A stretch of 38,218 nucleotides of DNA from JAUQQI01 sp042408785. GTDB taxonomy: Bacteria > Chloroflexota > Dehalococcoidia > JAUQQI01. The first letter of the stretch is position 1. Each line of letters begins with the position of its first letter. Below, one piece after another: positions 14,897 through 23,858 of this stretch. The notes beneath the pieces are model-generated. The model saw only the letters and a list, made by a program, of their open reading frames with translations, did no database searches and had not been told where the DNA came from. The position numbers and the translations under genes are program-made. Location: assembly GCA_042408785.1 (NCBI GenBank), contig JBHOQU010000004.1:1-38218 (forward strand), written 5' to 3'.

Positions 14897-16774
14897 ATGT
14901 CCGGCCGCCTAAGATCGGAGCTTAAGGGGATTGTAGATGCTCTGCCGGTGCCGGCGGCCGTGGTCGGCCGGCGGGGCGCGGTATTACACGCAAACCGGGC
15001 GTTCCTTGCCCACTTCGGCTCCGCCGCGGAGCCCCTTCCCAGGGTCTTGGGCCTTGAGTCCACCCAGTGGGACCGGCTGATTACGGCCGGCAGTTTAAGT
15101 TTGCCCGACGGCCGCAGCCTTTCGACCGTCCCGCTGGGGACTCGCCGGTTTCTGCTGACCGTGGGCGACGACGGGCGCCTTGAGGGCCTCAATCAGCTGG
15201 CCGTTGCCCTCTGCCGGGACCTGACGGTTGACCCCATCTGGGTAATCGGGCCGCGGCTGGTGGAGGTGGCCGGGGCCGACCAGGTGGTGCTTTGGGTTCG
15301 ACGCTCCCTAGCCGGTGACTTTGAGGGCTATGCCTGGCCGCCGGAAGCCCCGGGCCGCATCCCCTACCTGGGCATCACCGACCTGGATGAGCTGGAGCGG
15401 GACCCGGCGGGAGGGGCCTGGCTGGGGCGGTTTCTGCGCTGGAGCGGTTACGGCGCCTACTGGCTCCGGCCCCTTCGGGTGGACTGGGACCGGCTGGGGC
15501 TGCTGGTCGTGGGCCGGTTCACCGACCGGCCCTTCTCGGCCGAAGAGCAGGCCCGGCTGGAGGTGGCGGCCGGCCTCATCACACTGGCCTGGCACCGGCG
15601 CCTTCTCACCGACCGGCTGGCCCGCAACCTGGCCGAGCTCAACGCCTTCTGGCAGGTGGCCAACGTGGGCCTGGTTCTGGTGGACGCTGAGGGCCGGGTG
15701 GTGGCCGCCAACCCGGCCGCCCGGGAGCTGGCCCCGGGGGCCGGGGCCAACGTTGCCGGCCGGCTCTGCCGGGACGTGTTCCCCCTGGTGGACGATTCCG
15801 GGGAACCTATCTGCGGCCGGCACTGTCCCCTGGCCGACCTGCGCAACGGCGAGCGGGCGGCCGTCCGGGCCCACATCCCGGTGGCCGGGGGGCCCCGACG
15901 GACGGTTTTGTGGACGGTGGCGCCCATCCGGGACAGCTACGGGCGGCTTCGGGGCTGGGCGGAGGCCATCCAGGATATCGGGCCCCTTCACGCCGAGGAC
16001 GAGGCCCGGACGGGCTTTATCTCGGCCATCTCCCACGAACTGCTCACCCCGGTGGCCATCATAAAGGGCTATGCAGTTTCCCTCGGGGAGCGCCCGGCCA
16101 GCCGGCGGGACCAGGTGTTGCGGACGGGCCTCGAGGCCATTGCCGACGAGGCCGACCGCCTCTCCCGCCTCGTCCGCAACCTGCTGGATGTGGCCAAGGT
16201 TCAGGCCGGGGTTCTGCGGCTGCAGCTGGCGCCCCTCAACCTCAAGCCCCTCATCGAGCAGGGGGTTGAGCGGTTCAGCAAGCGCTCCCGCCGCCACACG
16301 TTTGTAGTGGAGGTACCGGAACAGCTGCCCCTGGTTACGGCCGACCGGGACCGGATCGAGGGGGTGCTGTACAACCTGCTGGATAACGCCGTAAAGTATT
16401 CGCCCAACGGCGGCACCATCCGGGTGTCGGCCACGGTTCAGGGCAACGAGGTGGTGGTTGCGGTGAGCGACCCGGGGGTCGGCATCCCCTACGCCGAGCA
16501 GGAGCGGATCTTTCAGCCGTACCACCGGGTGACCGGGCCGAACCAGCCGCCGGTGGAGGGGAGCGGCCTGGGCCTGTTTATCGCCCGGGCCGTGGTGGAG
16601 GCCCACGGCGGCCGGATCTGGGTCCGGAGCCGGCCGGGGCGGGGTTCGACCTTTTATTTCTCCCTGCCCCGGGAGGCTCCCGCCGAGCTGCCGGCCGTGT
16701 ATCTGGCACCCAATGCGCAGATTGAGGGGAAGGACGAAGATGCCCAAGGCGCGACGGAAGATTCTGGCGGTTGA
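14897..16774 (+). CDS. Sensor histidine kinase with PAS, GAF-like and Cys-containing PAS domains
   Basis: A soluble sensor kinase of 625 residues with no transmembrane helix. Order: PAS-like domain (about 5-85), GAF-like domain (about 95-230), a second PAS (about 240-360), HisKA with phospho-acceptor His380 in SAISHELLTPV, and HATPase with N box NLLDNAVKYS, G1 DPGVGIP and G2 GSGLGLFIA. The second PAS carries Cys291, Cys306 and Cys310 in CRDVF...ICGRHCPL, a pattern that recurs in PAS sensors and could bind metal, an Fe-S cluster or sense redox. ATG 14897 is preferred over 14882 because the latter lies inside the promoter -10 box. The end overlaps the response regulator gene by 35 nt. Confidence 0.9.
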   Translation: MSGRLRSELKGIVDALPVPAAVVGRRGAVLHANRAFLAHFGSAAEPLPRVLGLESTQWDRLITAGSLSLPDGRSLSTVPLGTRRFLLTVGDDGRLEGLNQLAVALCRDLTVDPIWVIGPRLVEVAGADQVVLWVRRSLAGDFEGYAWPPEAPGRIPYLGITDLDELERDPAGGAWLGRFLRWSGYGAYWLRPLRVDWDRLGLLVVGRFTDRPFSAEEQARLEVAAGLITLAWHRRLLTDRLARNLAELNAFWQVANVGLVLVDAEGRVVAANPAARELAPGAGANVAGRLCRDVFPLVDDSGEPICGRHCPLADLRNGERAAVRAHIPVAGGPRRTVLWTVAPIRDSYGRLRGWAEAIQDIGPLHAEDEARTGFISAISHELLTPVAIIKGYAVSLGERPASRRDQVLRTGLEAIADEADRLSRLVRNLLDVAKVQAGVLRLQLAPLNLKPLIEQGVERFSKRSRRHTFVVEVPEQLPLVTADRDRIEGVLYNLLDNAVKYSPNGGTIRVSATVQGNEVVVAVSDPGVGIPYAEQERIFQPYHRVTGPNQPPVEGSGLGLFIARAVVEAHGGRIWVRSRPGRGSTFYFSLPREAPAELPAVYLAPNAQIEGKDEDAQGATEDSGG

Positions 16775-17453
16775 CGACGAACCGAGGGTTCTCGATTTCA
16801 TCAGGCTGAGCCTGGAGCGGGCTGGCTACGATGTTCTCGAGGCGATGGACGGCCTTGAGGCCCTGCAGAAGGTCCGGGAGGAGCTTCCCGACCTGGTTCT
16901 GCTGGATGTGGGCCTGCCGCAGCTGGACGGGTTCGAGGTGCTCAAGCTCATCCGGGAGGTCTCCCAGGTTCCGGTCATCATGGTGACGGTCCGGGGCGAG
17001 GAGGCGGATAAAATCCGGGGCCTGGAGCTTGGGGCAGACGACTACGTAACCAAGCCCTTTAATCCTAACGAGCTTTTGGCCCGAATAAAGGCCGTTTTGC
17101 GCCGGGTTGAGGCGACCTCCCCCACGACCCGGGGCGTCCTGAAGGTGGACGATTACCTGACCATCGACTTTGAAGAGCGGGAGGTAATCGTCAACGGGCA
17201 GCGGATACCCCTGCGGCCCACGGAATACCGCCTCCTCTATCACCTGGTTCAGAATGCCGGTCGGACCATCCCCTACGAGACCCTGCTGGTCAAGGTCTGG
17301 GGACACGAGTACCGGGACGAAATCCACTACGTTCACCTTTACGTTACCTACCTGCGGCGCAAGATCGAGCCCGACCCCCAGAACCCGCGGTATATCCTGA
17401 CCAAACGGTCGGTGGGGTATGCCTTCCGGCCCCTGGAGCTGGACGGCGATTAG
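16740..17453 (+). CDS. OmpR/PhoB-family response regulator
   Basis: A 237-residue response regulator with an N-terminal receiver domain: acidic pocket AVDDEPR, phospho-acceptor Asp56 in LLDVGLPQLDG, Thr near 84 in VTVRG, and Lys in YVTKPF. The C-terminal winged helix (about 135-232) has RPTEYRLLYHL and the recognition segment HYVHLYVTYLRRKIEPDPQNPRYI, typical of KdpE/PhoB-like regulators. The ATG at 16740 follows AAGGA and lies inside the kinase gene, so the pair is translationally coupled and very probably a cognate system. Target genes are unknown; dnaK lies 114 nt downstream on the same strand but no binding repeat is evident there. Confidence 0.95.
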   Translation: MPKARRKILAVDDEPRVLDFIRLSLERAGYDVLEAMDGLEALQKVREELPDLVLLDVGLPQLDGFEVLKLIREVSQVPVIMVTVRGEEADKIRGLELGADDYVTKPFNPNELLARIKAVLRRVEATSPTTRGVLKVDDYLTIDFEEREVIVNGQRIPLRPTEYRLLYHLVQNAGRTIPYETLLVKVWGHEYRDEIHYVHLYVTYLRRKIEPDPQNPRYILTKRSVGYAFRPLELDGD

Positions 17454-17567
17454 GGACGGCCAACTTCCAAGAAAAATCTAAGACTTCTCTTACCCACCGC
17501 AGAGTTTTAGCGGCCTATCCTTGAAATGAAAGCCTGAGAAAGGACATCCGGCAGCGGAGGTCGCACT

Positions 17568-19457
17568 ATGACGCGCATTCTGGGTATCGACCTGGGAACC
17601 ACTAACTCGGTGATGGCGATTTGGGAGGGCGACCGGCCCGTCGTCCTCGAGAATGCCGAAGGCTCGCGCCTTACGCCCTCGGTGGTCGCTATTAACCCCA
17701 AGACTGGGGAGCGGCTGGTGGGGATCCTGGCCAAGCGCCAGGCCATCATCAACCCTGAGAACACTATTTTCTCGGTTAAGCGGCTTATGGGCCGCAAGTA
17801 TAACGACCCGGAGGTTCAGCGGGCTAAGGAGCGGCTGCCGTATAAGATTGTAGCCGCCCCCAACGGGGATGTCCGGGTGGTGATGGGGGGCCGGGAGTAC
17901 TCGCCCCAGGAGATCTCGGCGATGGTCCTGCAGAAGCTCAAGATGGATGCCGAGGCGAAGCTGGGCGAGAAGATCACCAAGGCCGTCATCACCGTCCCGG
18001 CCTACTTTAACGATGCCCAGCGGCAGGCCACGAAGGATGCCGGCACCATTGCCGGCCTGGAGGTGGTCCGCATCATCAACGAGCCTACGGCCGCGTCCCT
18101 GGCCTACGGCCTCGACAAGCGGCCCAAGGACGAGATCATCGCCGTGTACGACCTGGGCGGCGGCACCTTCGACATTTCCATCCTCCGGGTCGGGGAAGGT
18201 GTCTTCGAGGTGCTGGCCACGGCCGGGGACACCTTCCTGGGTGGCGACGACTTCGACCAGCGGATCATCGACTGGGTCTGCGAGGAGTTCAAGAAAGAGC
18301 ACGGCATTGACCTCCGCCAGGACCGGATGGCCCTTCAGCGGCTGAAAGAGGCCGCCGAGAAGGCCAAGGTCGAACTTTCGACGGTGATGCAGACGGAGAT
18401 AAACCTGCCCTTCATCACCGCCGATGCCAGCGGCCCGAAGCACCTGCTCATGACCCTGACCCGGGCCAAGCTGGAGCAGCTCACCATGGACCTGGTGGAG
18501 CGGACAGTCGGTCCGGTGATGCAGGCCCTCCAGGACGCCGGCATTAAGCCCGAGCAGGTAAACGAGGTCGTCCTGGTAGGCGGCCAGACCCGCATGCCCC
18601 TGGTGCAGGAGCGGGTCCGGAAGCTCTTCGGGAAGGAGCCCCACAAGGGGATCAACCCCGATGAGGTGGTGGCGGTTGGGGCCGCCATCCAGGCGGGCGG
18701 TCTTCAGGGCCAGGTTAAGGATATTCTGCTCCTGGACGTCACCCCGCTCACCCTGGGTATTGAGACCCTGGGCGGGGTGATGACGCCGATTATACCCCGC
18801 AACACCACCATCCCGGTTCGCAAGAGCCAGATCTTTACCACCGCTGCCGATAACCAGACCTCGGTGGAAATCCACGTCCTGCAGGGCGAGCGGCCCCTGG
18901 CCAAGGACAACCGAAGCGTCGCCCGTTTCATCCTGGACGGCATCCCGCCGGCGCCTCGGGGCGTGCCCCAGATCGAGGTGACCTTCGAGATCGACGTGAA
19001 CGGCATCCTGACCGTCTCGGCCAAGGACCTGGCCACCGGCCGCGAACAGCGGGTAGTGGTTCAGCCCTCCAGCGGCCTGACCAAGGAAGAGATCGAGCGG
19101 ATGGTCAAGGAGGCCGAGGCGCATGCCGAGGAGGACCGGCGCCGGCGGGAGCTTATCGAGCTGCGCAACCGGGCCGACTCCCTGGTCTACACCGCCGAGC
19201 GGACCCTCCGGGAGCACGGCGACCGGGTCCCGGCCAGCCTGCGGTCCGACGTGGAGTCTAAGATTCAGCGGGTTCGGTCCCTAATGGAGACCGAGCAGTT
19301 CTGGGACCTGCAGCGGGCGGTCGAGGAGCTGGAGCGTTCGCTGAGTCAGGTGGGCGTGCACCTCTACCAGGCGACGGGCACAACCGGCAGCGGCGGCTCC
19401 GAGTCGGGCGGTCGGGAGGAAGGGCCCATCGAGGGCGAGTTCCGGCCGGGCGACTAG
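17568..19457 (+). CDS. dnaK: Chaperone protein DnaK (Hsp70)
   Basis: A full-length Hsp70 of 629 residues. The ATPase domain starts with GIDLGTTNSVMA, contains AVITVPAYFNDAQRQATKDAG, YDLGGGTFDISIL and VLVGGQTRMPLVQ. The linker and substrate-binding domain follow from about 385 (DILLLDVTPLTLGIETLGG), and the helical lid ends in a Gly/Ser-rich tail with terminal EGEFRPGD, similar to but not identical with the usual acidic EEVD-like ending. The ATG is preceded by GGAGG. grpE, dnaJ and hrcA are absent, and the 114-nt upstream gap shows no CIRCE or HAIR element, so heat control, if any, must use another element. The stop directly abuts the stop of convergent M23 peptidase. Confidence 0.97.
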   Translation: MTRILGIDLGTTNSVMAIWEGDRPVVLENAEGSRLTPSVVAINPKTGERLVGILAKRQAIINPENTIFSVKRLMGRKYNDPEVQRAKERLPYKIVAAPNGDVRVVMGGREYSPQEISAMVLQKLKMDAEAKLGEKITKAVITVPAYFNDAQRQATKDAGTIAGLEVVRIINEPTAASLAYGLDKRPKDEIIAVYDLGGGTFDISILRVGEGVFEVLATAGDTFLGGDDFDQRIIDWVCEEFKKEHGIDLRQDRMALQRLKEAAEKAKVELSTVMQTEINLPFITADASGPKHLLMTLTRAKLEQLTMDLVERTVGPVMQALQDAGIKPEQVNEVVLVGGQTRMPLVQERVRKLFGKEPHKGINPDEVVAVGAAIQAGGLQGQVKDILLLDVTPLTLGIETLGGVMTPIIPRNTTIPVRKSQIFTTAADNQTSVEIHVLQGERPLAKDNRSVARFILDGIPPAPRGVPQIEVTFEIDVNGILTVSAKDLATGREQRVVVQPSSGLTKEEIERMVKEAEAHAEEDRRRRELIELRNRADSLVYTAERTLREHGDRVPASLRSDVESKIQRVRSLMETEQFWDLQRAVEELERSLSQVGVHLYQATGTTGSGGSESGGREEGPIEGEFRPGD

Positions 19458-20624
19458 TCAGTCTGCCCCGACCCAATCCAGGGGGTCGGCGGGGACCCCG
19501 AAGACCCGTAGCTCCCAGTGGAGGTGGGGGCCGGTCGCCAGGCCGGTACTGCCCACCAGGCCGAGGGTTTCGCCGGCATGAATTTCCTGACCCGGCCGGA
19601 CCCGGATTTCGCTCAGGTGATAGTAGGCCGTGTAGACGCCGAGGCCGTGGTCGATGATGACGGCATTGCCCCGCACCCGTAGGCCCTCGGCCAGGGCCAC
19701 CCGGCCGTCGGCGGCGGCCACCACGGGCACCCCGGCCGGGGCCGCCAAGTCGACCCCCAGGTGGGGGGTGGAAAGGACCCCGCCGGCATAGCTCCGCCTC
19801 GCCCCAAAGGCCGAACTTACCGGCGCCGTCACCGGCCGGCGAAAGGTACCCGTCCACCGGGGCGGCCAGGTCACCGGGCGAAAGACTTCGGCCAGGTAGG
19901 CTTCCTCCCGGGCGAGAACCTGGGGGTCAAGGAGGGAGGTAAGCTCCGGGGCCACCGGCACGTAGTCCACGGGGAAGCTCCCGGCCTGAACCCGGACCTC
20001 GAGCGCAAGCCGGCCCTCGTTGCCGGCCGGATCCCAGGCCACGACCTCAAGCCGGCGGGCGCCGGGCGGTTCGGCCGGACCGGCGGCCACCGGAACTTGG
20101 AGGCGGGTGAGCTCGGCGGTGATGGGGACGGTAAAGTCGGCCCAGCGCAGTTCCACCCGGCTAAGGGGCTCGGTGCTGGCGATTTCCACCACCCGGGCCT
20201 GGCCCTGCCTTATCGAAGTCGGGGCCGCTGGAGCCGTTAAGGTGGGCGGGGTGTTGTCGGTCTTGAAAACAGCCTCGGCCCGGCCCCCGTTGGGCCGCAG
20301 GGCCACGTCGGCGGCCGCCACCGCCAGCCGGTGCTCGCCGTCGGGAAGGCCCGCCGTATCCACCTGAACCGCCGGCAGGCCCGCCTCCAGGGGCCGGCCG
20401 TCCAGGTATACTTGGGTTTCCCCAACCCGGCAGTTGTCCGAAAGGCTCACGGTGAAGGTCACCTGCCCCCGAACGGGACCGGCCGGTCCGCTGATTTTCA
20501 CCTGGGGCGGCTCCCGGTCGGCCAGGTAGCAGGTGAGGGGCAGGCCGCCGGGCCGAAGGCTGTAGAAGGCCAGGGCGACCCCGCCGATGAGGATCAGCAG
20601 GGCCGCCCCGAGCCGCAGGAGCAT
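19458..20624 (-). CDS. M23-family (LytM) peptidase with Ig-like domains
   Basis: A 388-residue envelope protein. An N-terminal membrane anchor or signal (residues 3-22) is followed by two Ig-like beta domains (about 38-125 and 128-215; for example QVTFTVSLSDNCRVGETQVYLDG). The C-terminal LytM zinc endopeptidase has ligands His288 and Asp292 in HLGVD and His369 in HLHWE, with His367 also intact. The domain is therefore predicted active against peptidoglycan cross-links, or against another peptide if this lineage lacks a classical wall. Two Cys (32 and 64) could form a disulfide. It is the last gene of the long nusA-led run, 6 nt after the peptidase MA gene. Confidence 0.9.
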   Translation of the reverse strand: MLLRLGAALLILIGGVALAFYSLRPGGLPLTCYLADREPPQVKISGPAGPVRGQVTFTVSLSDNCRVGETQVYLDGRPLEAGLPAVQVDTAGLPDGEHRLAVAAADVALRPNGGRAEAVFKTDNTPPTLTAPAAPTSIRQGQARVVEIASTEPLSRVELRWADFTVPITAELTRLQVPVAAGPAEPPGARRLEVVAWDPAGNEGRLALEVRVQAGSFPVDYVPVAPELTSLLDPQVLAREEAYLAEVFRPVTWPPRWTGTFRRPVTAPVSSAFGARRSYAGGVLSTPHLGVDLAAPAGVPVVAAADGRVALAEGLRVRGNAVIIDHGLGVYTAYYHLSEIRVRPGQEIHAGETLGLVGSTGLATGPHLHWELRVFGVPADPLDWVGAD

Positions 20625-20630
20625 TCTTGG

Positions 20631-21917
20631 CTAGCGGTTCCGGACGACCAGGAAGACGACCGCACCAGCCAGGGCGGCCAGCCCCAGCGCCCCGAGGGCG
20701 GCCGCGCCCAGCAGGGTTGTCAGAGGGATGGCAAAGGTCGAGGGCTGGGCGGCCGGCGCTCGCGGAGGCGGAGCGGGCGGCGTCTGGGCACCCGGCTGGT
20801 TTGGCTGGGCTGCGCCGGGCTCGGGCGGCAGGCCCAGACTCTGCCGCCACTGGGCGTAGAGGCCGTCCCGGTCAAACCCGTAAACCTTGCGGAGGGCGTC
20901 GTCGTCGGTTGTCCCCTCCTTGTAGGCCGCCAGGAGCTGGCGCATCTTTTCGGGTCCGTACCGCTCGATTAAAAACTTAACCAGGCTGTGGGCCTCGCCG
21001 TAGAGGAGGATTACGTCTTCGGGCCGGCCGGGCATGGCGGTCATCTGTTTCACGGAGAAGAGCCGGTCCTGGCGGATAGCGTTTTCGAGGGCCCGCTTGT
21101 ATTCGCCGTAAAGGTCGCCCTCGGCGTACATGGAGAGGCCCTCGTTAAGCCAGGCCGGGACCTCGCGGTAAGGGTTGTCGGTGAGCTGGTGGGTGATCAG
21201 GTGGGTAAGCTCGTGGGCCACCGTGCGGATGACATCACGGCCTACACCAAGGACCAGTACCAGGTCGTGCTCGGAGTAGGCCTGGCCGGCAGTTATCAGC
21301 TCCCGGCGACTGGTGGCCGAGGTGAACGGGATCGCCCCGTCCATATCGGGCTTGGTGTTATAAAGGATAACCTTGACCGGCCGCTCCAGGGCGATGCCGG
21401 CCTCCCGCCCCATCTTGTCCAAAGTCTGGAGGGCGGTATCCAGGACCACCTGGGCCGTCTGGTCGGCCCCCCCGTAGTAAAACACCGTTACGGGGGCCTT
21501 CTCTAACGTCTTCCAGACGAAGCGGGTGTCCTGGTAAAGAAAAGTTTTCTCCGCAGTCTGCACCCGCTCCCCGTTGGGGCCCTCGAAAACGTACCAGTAG
21601 CGGATGGTGGTAAACGGGGGAAGGTAATTCTGGTTGTTTTCGCCCCCGCTGGTACGCAACCGGTAGGTGGCCTTTATCTGGGTTCCGGGGGTAAATTCGG
21701 GATAGCCGTAGCGGGTTGCCAGGGTGCTACCGGCCCGGAAGTTGATGGTGACTTTGGTTATTTGGAAGGGCGCGTCGGCCTCGAGGCTGAAGACGATTTC
21801 GTTGGGGAAATTTATGATGTAGTTGTCGACCTTAACGTTTACGGTCGGCTCGGCCCGGGCCGGCAGCAGGCCCCAGCCCACCAGCAGAAGCAGACCCCAA
21901 AATCCTCGCCTTACCAT
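20631..21917 (-). CDS. Peptidase MA-like membrane-anchored zinc metalloprotease
   Basis: A 428-residue exported protein with a signal peptide (about 1-22, cut near ARA), a beta-rich N-terminal domain (23-140) and a gluzincin-like catalytic domain. The zinc motif is HELTH at 235-239, and the likely third ligand is Glu259 in WLNEGLSMYAEG, as expected for peptidase MA-type (PF13485) enzymes. A Pro/Ala/Gln-rich linker (about 370-395) leads to a C-terminal transmembrane helix ending in RNR, so the protease sits outside the cell held by its tail. The ATG shares one base with the prfB stop (TGATG). Natural substrates are unknown. Confidence 0.88.
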   Translation of the reverse strand: MVRRGFWGLLLLVGWGLLPARAEPTVNVKVDNYIINFPNEIVFSLEADAPFQITKVTINFRAGSTLATRYGYPEFTPGTQIKATYRLRTSGGENNQNYLPPFTTIRYWYVFEGPNGERVQTAEKTFLYQDTRFVWKTLEKAPVTVFYYGGADQTAQVVLDTALQTLDKMGREAGIALERPVKVILYNTKPDMDGAIPFTSATSRRELITAGQAYSEHDLVLVLGVGRDVIRTVAHELTHLITHQLTDNPYREVPAWLNEGLSMYAEGDLYGEYKRALENAIRQDRLFSVKQMTAMPGRPEDVILLYGEAHSLVKFLIERYGPEKMRQLLAAYKEGTTDDDALRKVYGFDRDGLYAQWRQSLGLPPEPGAAQPNQPGAQTPPAPPPRAPAAQPSTFAIPLTTLLGAAALGALGLAALAGAVVFLVVRNR

Positions 21918-23054
21918 CAGCTTTCACCCCCGTCGCCCACCCCGGCCGCGGCCTTCGCCCCGGCCAGCGACCAGCGCAGGTATTCCCGAATAAAGTCGTC
22001 AAGCTCCCCGTCGAGGACCCGGTCCGCCTGGGCCGTTTCGTACCCGGTGCGGTGGTCCTTAACCAGCGTATACGGATGCAGGACGTAAGAGCGGATCTGG
22101 TTGCCCCACTCGGCCGAGACCCGCTCCCCCCGGAGTCGGGCAATCTCTTCTTCTTTGCGCCTGAGCTCAAGCTCAAGGAGCCTGGCCTTGAGGATTTTGA
22201 GGGCATTTTCCAGGTTCTGGGCCTGGGAACGCTCGGACTGGCAGGTAACCACGATGCCCGTCGGGATGTGGGTTACCCGGACGGCGGTGCTCACCTTCTG
22301 CACGTTCTGGCCGCCGGGGCCGCTGGCCCGGAAGCGGTCAATCTTCAGGTCTTCGGGCCGGATTTCGACCCGGACATCCCGTTCGACCACGGGCAGGACC
22401 TCCACCAGGGCGAAGGAGGTGTGGCGGCGGTGGGCGGCGTCGAAGGGGGAAAGGCGAACGAGTCGGTGCACGCCCTTCTCGCCCCGAAGATACCCGTAGG
22501 CGTAAGGCCCCCGAATCTCAACGGTGACACTTTTTATTCCCGCTTCCTCCCCCGGGGTTAGGTCCAGAATTTCCGTCTCAAAGCCGTGGTCCTGGGCCCA
22601 CCGAAGGTACATTCGGAGGAGCATCTCGGCCCAGTCCTGGGAATCCGTACCCCCGGCCCCGGCGTGAATGCTGAGCAGGGCGTCGTTAGGGTCGTATTCG
22701 CCCGAAAAGTACTGCTGGAACTCCAGCTGTTTGAGGCGGCGGGCCAGCCGCTCGGCCTCGGCCTTCACCTCGGCCAGCACGGAGTCTTCCCCCTCTTCCT
22801 CGGCCAGCCTGCCCAGCTCCAGCAGCTCCCTTACCCGGGCCTCCAGCTCCCGCCACGGGCGGACCTGCTCCTTGAGGCGGGCCAGGCGAACCAGGGCGGC
22901 CTGAGCCTGAGAAGAATCGGCCCAGAACTCCGGACTTGCGGCCTCGGCCTCAAGCCGGGCCGCCTCCCGTTCCAGCCGGGGGATGTCAAAGACGCACCGT
23001 CAGGTCTTGGATTCGGCGGAGAAGCTCTTCCAGTTTGTCGACAGTTTCAGCCAT
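21917..23054 (-). CDS. prfB: Peptide chain release factor 2, expressed by programmed +1 frameshift
   Basis: RF2 reads UGA and UAA stops. The gene begins with ATG 23054 (ribosome site GGAGG 8 nt upstream), reads 22 codons to CGT-CTT, then meets in-frame TGA at 22988-22986. Slipping +1 at CTT-TGA-C continues with GAC 22987 in the frame that runs to 21917, giving about 378 residues. The classic RF2 slip sequence CTTTGAC is exact; the Shine-Dalgarno-like stimulator before it (ACGGTG) is weak. The stop-recognition tripeptide SPF (RLSPFDAAH) and the catalytic GGQ (GPGGQNVQKVST) identify RF2 over RF1. A caller that misses the shift will start falsely at 22780. Confidence 0.95.
22985..22991 (-). promoter_or_regulatory. 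prfB frameshift site CTTTGAC
   Basis: Slip codon CTT (22991-22989) followed by stop TGA and C, the poorest termination context. Low RF2 levels favour +1 slippage, so RF2 controls its own synthesis as in many bacteria. Confidence 0.93.
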
Positions 23055-23153
23055 CGGTTGGGCCTCCAGTTCCGGGCCGGGACAACCGGCCGCTATTTAA
23101 TGACTACCACGGCGCCGGCCCCCATTACAAGCCCGGCGGGCCGGCACCCTGGC

Positions 23154-23840
23154 CTACCAGAGGGCCAGCTGCCGGTTCCGGGAGGCAAGGTCGGCCAGAC
23201 GGGTGGGTTCCGGCAGACGGTGGTCCTTAACACAGGCCAGGGTCCAGTCTACCGCCGCCTCCAGGTCGAGCCGGTGTCCCACCGACACGTATACGGGCGG
23301 CGCCCCAGCCTGGGTTCTTACGGCCGCTCCCACCGGCCCGTCCCGGGCGTAGAGGAGTACCCGGTCGCCCCGGTTTGGCCCGGGCTCGGCAGGTTTCACC
23401 TCCCGCCAGATGAGCCAGGATTTGGCGACCCCAACCGTTGGCAAATCGAAGAGAACCCCGATGTGGCAGGCGATGCCGAACCGCCTCGGGTGGGCGATGC
23501 CCTGGCCGTCCACGAAGATGAGGTCGGGCGGGGTCTCCACCTGCTCAAAGGCCCGCAGGATGAGGGGGGTTTCCCGGAAGGAGAGCAGGCCCGGAATGTA
23601 CGGAAAGGTGAGATTCCCCTCAACCGTAACGGCCTGCCTTAAGCCCAGGTCCGGGTAACCTAACAGGACCACTGCCGCCCGGGCGACCCCGTCGCGGTGG
23701 CCGGCGGCCAGGTCAACCCCGGCCACCAGCCTGACCTTTTCCGGCCGTCCGCTTCGAACCACCCGGCCGGCAAGCTGCAACTGGAGGGCGGCCGCGGCTT
23801 CGGGAGAGAGGTCCCAGGAATGGTCGAAAACCGGCTTCAC
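23154..23840 (-). CDS. nfi: Endonuclease V (deoxyinosine 3' endonuclease)
   Basis: A 228-residue endonuclease V, which nicks DNA one base 3' of deoxyinosine in repair of deaminated adenine. The residues match the known active site closely: Asp43 in VAGVDLA, wedge Tyr81 in FPYIPGLLSF, Glu90, Asp111 in FVDGQGIAHPRR and Lys140 in VGVAKS, followed by VYVSVGHRLDLEAAV. The ATG at 23840 lies 18 nt after the cytidylate kinase-like gene and the stop is 99 nt before prfB. That gap has a GGCCGG/CCGGCC hairpin without a U-run, so I do not call a terminator. Confidence 0.95.
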   Translation of the reverse strand: MKPVFDHSWDLSPEAAAALQLQLAGRVVRSGRPEKVRLVAGVDLAAGHRDGVARAAVVLLGYPDLGLRQAVTVEGNLTFPYIPGLLSFRETPLILRAFEQVETPPDLIFVDGQGIAHPRRFGIACHIGVLFDLPTVGVAKSWLIWREVKPAEPGPNRGDRVLLYARDGPVGAAVRTQAGAPPVYVSVGHRLDLEAAVDWTLACVKDHRLPEPTRLADLASRNRQLALW

Positions 23841-23858
23841 CGCGGACCCGGGCGGGGT

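Noticed and set aside
15308..16801. A 497-codon frame antisense to the sensor kinase, and similar long frames at 13596-14885, 6779-7873 and 29442-30755
   Set aside because: All are shadows caused by high third-position GC in the opposite gene; low-complexity Gly/Pro/Arg products.
17454..17567. Search for CIRCE, HAIR or a heat-shock sigma promoter before dnaK
   Set aside because: No inverted repeat of the required form is present; CTTGAAA at 17520-17526 has no matching downstream box.
17490..19217. A 575-codon open frame antisense to dnaK
   Set aside because: It mirrors the GC-rich codons of dnaK; the product is His/Gly/Asp-rich with no family pattern and dnaK is unmistakable.
23055..23153. 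GGCCGG/CCGGCC hairpin before prfB as a terminator
   Set aside because: No U-run follows; such GC palindromes are frequent by chance in this composition.
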